A DNA stretch of 5,790 bases from contig JAIENF010000651.1 of assembly GCA_019751575.1 (NCBI GenBank), positions 1 to 5,790 on the forward strand, read 5' to 3'. Position 1 is the first letter of the stretch. Each line of letters opens with the position of its first letter. Positions 1-4,748 of the stretch are shown here, piece after piece. This DNA comes from Burkholderiales bacterium (GTDB taxonomy: Bacteria > Pseudomonadota > Gammaproteobacteria > Burkholderiales > CAIKXV01). Both the position numbers and the translations under genes were made by a program. Under the pieces are notes generated by a model. The model was given only the letters and a program-made list of their open reading frames with translations, searched no databases and had not been told where the DNA came from.

Positions 1-633
1 AATGCTGATCTGCTTGCCGCCTTCGCGGCGGAGGATCTGGATGCGGTTCTCCGCCGCAAACGGTGTCAACCCGCCGGCCATGCTGAGCGCCTGCAGCACA
101 TCGACGAAACGCCCGGCCGGCATGTCACCCGGCTTGTTGACCTTGCCGATGATGTAGATGCGGTTGCTGGCAACGCGCACGATCGATACGTTCACCACCG
201 GTGAAGGAAGAAACTTTTCGAGACGCTTGGCGATCTCGTCGCGGATCTCTTCGATGGTCTTGCCCGCGGCGAGCACTTCTCCGATGAGGGGGAACGAGAT
301 ACCGCCGTCAGGGCGCACCAGCGCCTGCTGCTTGAGCGCCTCCTCGCGCCACACCGTGATGTCGAGCAGGTCTTCCGGACCGACGCGATAGTCGCGGTCG
401 GGAATGAAGTCCCCGACCGGCTTTGCAGGCGCGGCGGGCTTTCCAGGAACGGCGGTCGCCGGCGCATCGGCTGCGTGGGCCATGGACGGCATGCCGGCGA
501 TGCAGATCAGCATCACTGCCAGCAGGGCACATAGCCCGCCCTGCACCCGCTGTGCAAACTGATGCACCCTGCGGGATACACCCATCGAGCACAGGAACAG
601 CCGGGAAACGGTAACGGCGATCGAAGAAATCAC
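1..633 (-). CDS. Polysaccharide export protein, Wza/EpsE type (partial, C-terminus beyond left edge)
   Basis: This is an outer-membrane or periplasmic protein that exports exopolysaccharide or capsule. I translated 211 codons by hand from a GTG at 633 to the window edge with no stop. Residues 22-54 look like a long Sec signal peptide: basic RR, hydrophobic LLAVMLICIAG, then cleavage after AHA. The Poly_export domain follows at about 79-152, with DYRVGPEDLLDITVW and VRPDGGISFPLIGEV. An SLBB domain begins at about 156, with IYIIGKVNKPGDMP and LQALSMAGGLTPFA. Both blocks are hallmarks of the Wza family and of EpsE-like proteins in exosortase-linked polysaccharide loci. The GTG is favoured because GGAGG lies 5 nt upstream; an in-frame ATG at 585 (residue 17) has no visible SD. 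The one Cys in the signal region (C44) follows Ile, so there is no standard lipobox, unlike E. coli Wza. The family call is secure; the link to an exosortase system is inference. Confidence 0.93.
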   Translation of the reverse strand, partial: MISSIAVTVSRLFLCSMGVSRRVHQFAQRVQGGLCALLAVMLICIAGMPSMAHAADAPATAVPGKPAAPAKPVGDFIPDRDYRVGPEDLLDITVWREEALKQQALVRPDGGISFPLIGEVLAAGKTIEEIRDEIAKRLEKFLPSPVVNVSIVRVASNRIYIIGKVNKPGDMPAGRFVDVLQALSMAGGLTPFAAENRIQILRREGGKQISI

Positions 634-638
634 ATCTG

Positions 639-643
639 CCTCC
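639..643 (-). promoter_or_regulatory. Ribosome binding site deciding the GTG start of the export gene
   Basis: The minus strand reads GGAGG with a 5-nt spacer before GTG at 633. The SD is one arm of a perfect 12-bp palindrome, GCCTCCGGAGGC (638-649), so it could be partly masked in a small hairpin. Confidence 0.7.
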
Positions 644-662
644 GGAGGCGCTTTACGTACAA

Positions 663-702
663 TCGACCACTCCGAGGAACGTGAGTGGCCACCAACGGTC
701 GA
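663..702 (-). repeat. Overlapping inverted repeats in the export-gene leader
   Basis: TCGACC (663-668) is complementary to GGTCGA (697-702), and CCACTC (667-672) is complementary to GAGTGG (683-688). The two stems share bases 667-668, so as RNA they compete in part. If the export gene is transcribed from upstream, this element lies in its 5' leader, about 20 nt before the SD. It could be a leader hairpin, an operator or chance; the arms themselves are seen directly. Confidence 0.45.
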
Positions 703-758
703 GTTTTATCGGCCGCAACGGGGAAAAAACGAGGGCATTGGAGAAAATCAGGCTGTTC

Positions 759-787
759 TTCCGCCCTTTACCGGCCGGGCGGCGGAA
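759..787. repeat. Inverted repeat TTCCGCC-N15-GGCGGAA
   Basis: Perfect 7-bp arms (759-765 and 781-787) flank a 15-base centre that contains the self-complementary CCGGCCGG (771-778). There is no following T-run on either strand, so it does not look like an intrinsic terminator. A protein-binding dyad between divergent promoters is a plausible but unproven role. Confidence 0.45.
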
Positions 788-792
788 TAAAC

Positions 793-813
793 GCTCTGGA
801 TTGCATCCAGCGC
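793..813. repeat. Operator-like dyad CTGGAT-TGC-ATCCAG
   Basis: Perfect 6-bp arms (796-801 and 805-810) are separated by 3 bases. After one mismatch they extend by a further GC/GC pair, giving a 21-bp near-palindrome at 793-813. The size and symmetry resemble the site of a dimeric repressor. No regulator gene is in the window. Confidence 0.4.
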
Positions 814-913
814 ATGTCCAAAAGCATTCTACCTTTCTCAAGTGCTTGTAGTACGTGAACTTTTCGCCCAAGTTAATCGGCAGCAATTGACGAACGGCGG
901 GCATGAAGTGTGC

Positions 914-919
914 AAAGGG
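914..919 (+). promoter_or_regulatory. Ribosome binding site deciding the DUF456 gene start
   Basis: AAAGGG lies 7 nt before ATG 927. The in-frame ATG at 903 lacks a good SD and would add eight polar or basic residues before the first membrane helix, so 927 is preferred. Confidence 0.6.
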
Positions 920-926
920 TCTCCGG

Positions 927-1409
927 ATGGACATGACCTGGATCTGGGCGATTTCCGCGGTGCTGATCGTCACCGGGGTGATCGGGTTGGTTCTCCCGCT
1001 GCTGCCTGGCACGCTCCTGATCTTTGCCGGGGTCGCGCTGGGCGCCTGGGGTGAAGGATTTACCCGGATTTCCGGCATAACTGTCGGCGTAGTTGCATTC
1101 CTGACAGCGCTCGCCTGGGTCCTCGAGTACGTGGCGGGACTGCTCGGCGCGAAAACCGCCGGCGCCAGCCGGGCCGCACTGATCGGCGCCGGCATCGGCA
1201 CGGTTGCGGGCATCTTCAGCGGGTTCTGGGGCTTGCTGGTTTTCCCGCTGATTGGAGCGTTCGTCGGCGAATTTCATGCCCGGGGGAGTGCTTCAGGCGC
1301 CGGGAGGGTCAGCATTGCGACATGGCTAGGAATCCTGGTAGGCACGGTGGCCAAAGTGGTGATCGGTTTCGTGATGGTCGGCATTTTCGTCGGCGCACTG
1401 CTGCTGTGA
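927..1409 (+). CDS. DUF456 family integral membrane protein
   Basis: This 160-residue, very hydrophobic inner-membrane protein has unknown biochemical function. Helices appear at about 5-23, 30-42, 51-70, 85-113 (glycine-rich) and 133-158. Family-type features are the PLLPG loop after the first helix (24-28), the GAKTAGASRAA segment (74-84) that precedes a Gly-rich helix, and FPLIGAFVGE (106-115). Length and layout fit DUF456. The only clearly polar stretch is the loop at about 116-128. I chose ATG 927 for its SD; ATG 903 and ATG 933 are in-frame alternatives. The gene stands alone, divergent from the export gene and 157 bp before the receptor gene, so no functional partner is evident. No catalytic motif is visible. 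Confidence 0.85.
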   Translation: MDMTWIWAISAVLIVTGVIGLVLPLLPGTLLIFAGVALGAWGEGFTRISGITVGVVAFLTALAWVLEYVAGLLGAKTAGASRAALIGAGIGTVAGIFSGFWGLLVFPLIGAFVGEFHARGSASGAGRVSIATWLGILVGTVAKVVIGFVMVGIFVGALLL

Positions 1410-1551
1410 CGTTCGCCGCGGGCGCCTGAATCGACGCAGATTCGACGGATTGCGAATGGCAACCCGATGCGCGGAAGCGGTCCATCCCGGCAATAATTGC
1501 AAGCGCCCCCGATGGGGCCGCGATTGGCCGTCCAGAGCTGACGCACTTTCC

Positions 1552-1556
1552 AAGGA
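1552..1556 (+). promoter_or_regulatory. Ribosome binding site of the Bug/TctC receptor gene
   Basis: AAGGA lies 10 nt before ATG 1567. The open frame extends back to 1450, but the extra 39 residues are polar, include several Trp and Arg, and would precede the signal peptide. The SD supports the start at 1567. Confidence 0.5.
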
Positions 1557-1566
1557 TGAAGACCCG

Positions 1567-2601
1567 ATGAGCTGCCTTCCCCATCATTCGCACGCCGCCG
1601 CCTGCAAGCCGGCGCCTCGCCGCAACGGCTATACCAACGCCAGCTTCATGGCCGCTGCAATGGTCGCCGGCCATTTCCTCGTATCGGGTGGTCACGCTCA
1701 GGCACAGGCTTTCCCGGCAAAACAGGTGCGGTTCATCGTGCCCTTCGCTGCGGGCAGCGCGACCGATTCGGTCGCACGGCTGGTCGGCGCGTTCGTCACC
1801 GAGACGACCGGCCAGACGGTCCTGGTCGAGAACCGCGCCGGCGCGAGCGGCATGATCGGCGCCGAAGCGGCCGCGCGGGCACCGGCGGATGGGTACACGC
1901 TGCTGATCGGCACCAACACCACCAATGCGGCCAACGCCAGCCTGTTCAAGTCGCTCCCCTACAACCAGCAGAAGGATTTCGCGCCGGTGTCGCTGATCGG
2001 CACTGCCGGGCTGATCGCCGCGGTGCATCCCTCGCTGCCGGTGAAGTCGATTGCCGAACTGACTGCGCTGGCGAAGAAGAACCCGGGCAAGCTCAACTTC
2101 GGTGAAGGCAGTGCCTCGTCCCGCGCCTCGGTCGAGATGTACAAGGAGATGGCCGGTGTCGACTTCCTGCGCGTACCGTACAAGAGCAATCCGCAGGCGG
2201 TGACCGACCTCGTTTCCGGCCAGGTGGTCTTGATGATCGCCGACATGGTGACCCTGCTGCCGCAGGTCAGGGCCGGCAAGCTGCGTGCGCTGGCGGTATC
2301 CACGCCGAAGCGGCTGGCGATCCTGCCCGACCTGCCGACGATGAGCGAGGCCGGCGTGAAGGGCTACGAGTTGACCGTGTGGTTCGCGGGGTTCGTGCCG
2401 TCTGGCACGCCGGCCGAACCGGTCAAGCGTATGGCCGAACTGATCAATGGTGCAACGAAGACGCCCAAGATGCAGGAGTTCTTCGTGAACTTCGGCGGCG
2501 CGGCGCAGTCGAGTACGCCCGAGGAACTGGGACGGTTCGTCGCCAGCGAAACCGCCAAGTGGGCGCGCATCGTGAAGAGTGCGGGTATCGTTCCGGAATG
2601 A
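1567..2601 (+). CDS. Bug/TctC family tripartite tricarboxylate transporter substrate-binding protein
   Basis: This is a periplasmic solute receptor of 344 residues; the family typically binds carboxylates or other small organic acids. A signal peptide spans about 1-48: a long n-region with RR at 18-19, a hydrophobic core at 27-39, and likely cleavage after AQA. The mature protein opens with FPAKQVRFIVPFAAGSATD, the family's first ligand-loop block (about 49-67), followed by VENRAGASGMIGAEAAARAP and DGYTLLIGTN. Later come RVPYKSNPQAVTDLVSGQV, the second pocket block, and RAGKLRALAVST with LPDLPTMSEAG. Length and motif order are normal for the family. No TctA or TctB membrane subunits lie nearby, as is usual for orphan Bug receptors in betaproteobacteria. 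Its stop overlaps the oxygenase start (ATGA), so the two are probably co-translated. The ligand cannot be read from sequence. Confidence 0.96.
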   Translation: MSCLPHHSHAAACKPAPRRNGYTNASFMAAAMVAGHFLVSGGHAQAQAFPAKQVRFIVPFAAGSATDSVARLVGAFVTETTGQTVLVENRAGASGMIGAEAAARAPADGYTLLIGTNTTNAANASLFKSLPYNQQKDFAPVSLIGTAGLIAAVHPSLPVKSIAELTALAKKNPGKLNFGEGSASSRASVEMYKEMAGVDFLRVPYKSNPQAVTDLVSGQVVLMIADMVTLLPQVRAGKLRALAVSTPKRLAILPDLPTMSEAGVKGYELTVWFAGFVPSGTPAEPVKRMAELINGATKTPKMQEFFVNFGGAAQSSTPEELGRFVASETAKWARIVKSAGIVPE

Positions 2602-3377
2602 ACGCAGCAACTCTGACGGTCGAACAGCGGAACGCCTTCCAGCGCGACGGCCTGCTCGTGCTGCGGGCATGGACGCCGCTCGACCGGGTCGAGCAGGTGC
2701 GCGAGGCGTCGGCGCGCCAGCTCGCCGCGCGCGAGGGTCCGCTCGAACTGGAAGCCGAAGTCGGGTATCCCGGTGCGCCGGCCTCGACCTCGACGCCGGG
2801 CGGCCAGACGGTACGCAGGCTGCTGCGCGCATACGAGCGTGGCGAGGCGTTCCGCGCTCTGGCTGCCTCGCCCGCACTCGGTCAGGTATTGCGTGAACTG
2901 ATGCTGCCTCCCGGCAGTACAGAGCAAGTGCTGCTCGCGCAGGCGCATCACAACTGCGTGATGACCAAGATGCCGAGCTTCTCGAGCCAGACCAACTGGC
3001 ACCAGGACGTTCGCTACTGGTCGTACCAGCGCCCCGAGCTCATCTCGGCCTGGTTCGCCCTGGGTGCCGAGACCGAAGGGAACGGCTGCCTGTCGTTCAT
3101 CCCGGGCTCGCACCGGATGAATTTCGGGCGCGATCGGCTGGACGATCAGCTGTTCCTGCGTGTCGATCGTGAAGACAACGCGGCGCTGCTGCGCACGACG
3201 GTCACGCCCGAGCTGGCGGCGGGCGACCTGGTGCTGTTCCACTGCCGGCTGTTCCATGCCGCCGGGCGCAACCGCACGCCGGAGACGAAGTTCTCGATGG
3301 TGTGCACGTACCGGGCGGCGGACAACCTGCCGCTGGCGGGAACCAAATCGGCTTCGGTGGGGGACATAGCCGTTTGA
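2598..3377 (+). CDS. Phytanoyl-CoA dioxygenase (PhyH) family Fe(II)/2-oxoglutarate oxygenase
   Basis: This 259-residue, probably cytoplasmic protein would hydroxylate an organic substrate using O2 and 2-oxoglutarate. The N-terminus, LTVEQRNAFQRDGLLVLRAW (6-25), is the usual PhyH opening. The iron facial triad is H135 and D137 (NWHQDVRYW) plus distal H220 (LFHAAGRN). The strand between them, ISAWFALGAETEGNGCLSFI (149-168), ends in PGSHR, also typical of the family. Eleven residues after the distal His, where PhyH enzymes commonly have the Arg that holds 2-oxoglutarate, this protein has K231. The start is the ATG of an ATGA overlap with the receptor gene and lacks a clear SD of its own, which suggests translational coupling. 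The substrate is unknown; the coupling hints that it is the receptor's ligand or a product of it. Confidence 0.93.
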   Translation: MNAATLTVEQRNAFQRDGLLVLRAWTPLDRVEQVREASARQLAAREGPLELEAEVGYPGAPASTSTPGGQTVRRLLRAYERGEAFRALAASPALGQVLRELMLPPGSTEQVLLAQAHHNCVMTKMPSFSSQTNWHQDVRYWSYQRPELISAWFALGAETEGNGCLSFIPGSHRMNFGRDRLDDQLFLRVDREDNAALLRTTVTPELAAGDLVLFHCRLFHAAGRNRTPETKFSMVCTYRAADNLPLAGTKSASVGDIAV

Positions 3378-3411
3378 GAAGAGCGTCAGGGAGGGCCTGA
3401 GTGGAGCAGGT

Positions 3412-3652
3412 GATTCCCTGGAAGGCGCAGAGGAAGCGCTGTGCGAGGTCGCCTCGATGCGCAAGCTTGCCGGACTGCGTTGCTGGAAGCGATGCCGGAC
3501 GAGACGACCGTCCTGAACTCGCGGCATCTGCTCGAGCGCGAGGAGATGCCGCCCCTGATTCTGAGCTCGGTGGACACGCTGGTCGCGACCTGCTCATTCA
3601 AGGCAAGGAGAAGACCGTTCATGGCGATGCGGGATACACCGGGGCGCAGCAG
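3412..3652 (+). pseudogene. IS5-family transposase relic, frameshifted and internally deleted
   Basis: Three pieces of an IS5-type DDE transposase lie in order in three frames. From 3412, one frame gives EGAEEALCEVASMRKLAGL. After about 3477 the next frame gives LLEAMPDETTVLNSRHLLER and continues to about 3587; restoring one lost base near 3478 joins them smoothly as AGLSLLEAMPDETT. From about 3578 a third frame gives DLLIQGKEKTVHGDAGYTGAQQ. In intact relatives this last block lies over 100 residues further on, so the middle, with the first catalytic Asp, is deleted, as are the N- and C-terminal parts. GDAGY, the second-Asp block, survives. No terminal inverted repeats are visible. The relic ends about 22 bp from the stop codon of the convergent dehydrogenase gene. 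Recognition is from memory of family motifs, not a search. Confidence 0.8.
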
Positions 3653-3674
3653 AACAGCGCCACCAGCCCTTCGC

Positions 3675-4748
3675 CTACACCAAAACCATCCCCACCCGCC
3701 CCACCGTCTCCCCCCGCCGGATCGCCTCATGCAGCGCCGGCACCTCTTCCAGCGCCACCGTCTTCGTCACGATCGACCGCACCTTCCCGTCGCGCACCAG
3801 CTCCAGCGTGCGCTCGATCTCCGCCAGCGACACATAGCGCGACGCGTGGATCTCGAGCCCGCGATGCAGGAAGCGGATCGGATCGACCAGGAAGCTCGGG
3901 TCTTCGCCATACACCTTCGGCGGGTGCGCGCCGATGATCACCAGCCGGCCACCGATCGCCAGTGCGCCGAGCGATGCCGCCAGCGTCGTGCGCGAGGCGA
4001 CGATGTCGATCACCGCATCGACGCCCTCGCCGCCGGTGTGTTCCATCACCTGCGCCGCGAGGTCGCCAGCCGATGCGTCGATCACCACGTCCGCTGCGCT
4101 GATCGAGCGCACGAAGTCGAGCTTGGCTGCGCCGACATCGGCCGCCAGCACCCGCGCGCCGCACAGCCGTGCCATCTGGATCATGTGGATGCCGACGCCA
4201 CCGGCCGCGCCGATCACCAGCACGCTGTCTCCGGCGCGCAGCCTTGCTTCCTTCACGCAGGCGTGGAACGGCGTCGCGATGGCATCCGAAGCCACCGCCG
4301 CATCGATGTCGGATACGCCGTCTGGAATCGCGACCACGTTGCGCTCGGGCAGCGATACATACTCGGCATAACCGCCGTCTCGGTTCTGGCCGATGTTTCC
4401 CTTGGGCGCCAGGCACAGCGTCTCGCGCCCGTTGCGGCAGTTCCGGCAGTTGCCGCAGGTCATGTAGAAGTGGTTCGTCACGCGGGTGCCGACCTTGATC
4501 GTGCGCACGCCCTCGCCGACCGCCACCACCTCGCCTGCGATCTCGTGGCCGGGGATGCGCGGATAGCGGTCGACGCGCCCCGGCGTGGCGAGCAGGTTGA
4601 CCACGGTGAGACCGACACCACAGGCACCGACCTTCAGCAGCACGTCGTTCGCCCCCGTCGCGGGTACGGGTACCTGCTTCAGCTCGAGCGGGCCACCGAA
4701 TGCGCCGAGGACCAGGGCCTTCATCGTGGACGGAACGGCTGCCGTCAT
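3675..4748 (-). CDS. Zinc-type medium-chain alcohol dehydrogenase (MDR superfamily)
   Basis: This 357-residue cytoplasmic NAD(P)-dependent oxidoreductase would interconvert an alcohol and an aldehyde or ketone. The GroES-like domain has C43 (GACGVG) and GHE (67-69) as catalytic-zinc residues. The structural-zinc cysteines are C98, C101, C104 and C112 (CGNCRNC, then LC). The Rossmann domain has GAAGGVG (180-186) and an acidic D204 at the end of the second strand (VLAADV), which suggests NAD preference. The position that often carries the third catalytic Cys appears to be D155 (SDAIATPFHAC). The start at 4748 forms an ATGA overlap with the stop of the propeller gene; ATG 4724 (MKALVLG) is an alternative, and neither has a strong SD. 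A longer open frame upstream of 4748 is the shadow of the propeller gene. The substrate is unknown. Confidence 0.94.
   Translation of the reverse strand: MTAAVPSTMKALVLGAFGGPLELKQVPVPATGANDVLLKVGACGVGLTVVNLLATPGRVDRYPRIPGHEIAGEVVAVGEGVRTIKVGTRVTNHFYMTCGNCRNCRNGRETLCLAPKGNIGQNRDGGYAEYVSLPERNVVAIPDGVSDIDAAVASDAIATPFHACVKEARLRAGDSVLVIGAAGGVGIHMIQMARLCGARVLAADVGAAKLDFVRSISAADVVIDASAGDLAAQVMEHTGGEGVDAVIDIVASRTTLAASLGALAIGGRLVIIGAHPPKVYGEDPSFLVDPIRFLHRGLEIHASRYVSLAEIERTLELVRDGKVRSIVTKTVALEEVPALHEAIRRGETVGRVGMVLV
3690..3715 (-). other. Canonical G-quadruplex motif in the dehydrogenase 3' coding end
   Basis: On the minus strand (the mRNA sense of the dehydrogenase) there are four G-runs of 6, 4, 3 and 4, separated by loops of 7, 1 and 1 bases. 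This meets the standard G3+N1-7 pattern. It lies 12 bases before the stop codon, at the convergent junction. Whether it folds or matters is unknown. Confidence 0.55.

Larger units (their letters stand above)
634..926. promoter_or_regulatory. Divergent intergenic region between export gene and DUF456 gene
   Basis: These 293 bases contain no convincing gene. The minus ORF that crosses them is antisense to the DUF456 gene and looks like no protein family. The region must carry the start signals of both divergent genes. I found no convincing sigma-70 -35/-10 pair and no sigma-54 GG-N10-GC element upstream of the export gene. It holds three inverted repeats (663-702, 759-787, 793-813), listed separately. 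Confidence 0.45.

Noticed and set aside
653..1213. 186-residue minus-strand frame covering the intergenic region and DUF456 gene
   Set aside because: It is low-complexity Ala/Pro/Thr sequence antisense to a clear membrane protein, with no SD, so it does not fill the intergenic gap.
1492..1497. AATAAT as a -10 box for the receptor operon
   Set aside because: No -35-like sequence lies at the correct distance upstream, so the promoter cannot be placed.
1505..1518. GCCCC-CGAT-GGGGC hairpin after the DUF456 gene as a terminator
   Set aside because: The stem is only 5 bp, lies almost 100 bp past the stop, and has no T-run.
1309..2877. 522-residue open frame on the minus strand
   Set aside because: It is antisense to the receptor, part of the DUF456 gene and part of the oxygenase. 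Its Arg/His-rich composition without motifs is typical of a GC-bias shadow.
3386..3400. TCAGG-N5-CCTGA hairpin after the oxygenase as a terminator
   Set aside because: The stem is 5 bp with no T-run; chance is the better explanation.
2364..3527. 387-residue open frame on the minus strand
   Set aside because: It is antisense to the oxygenase, whose motifs and iron ligands are convincing. The antisense product resembles nothing.
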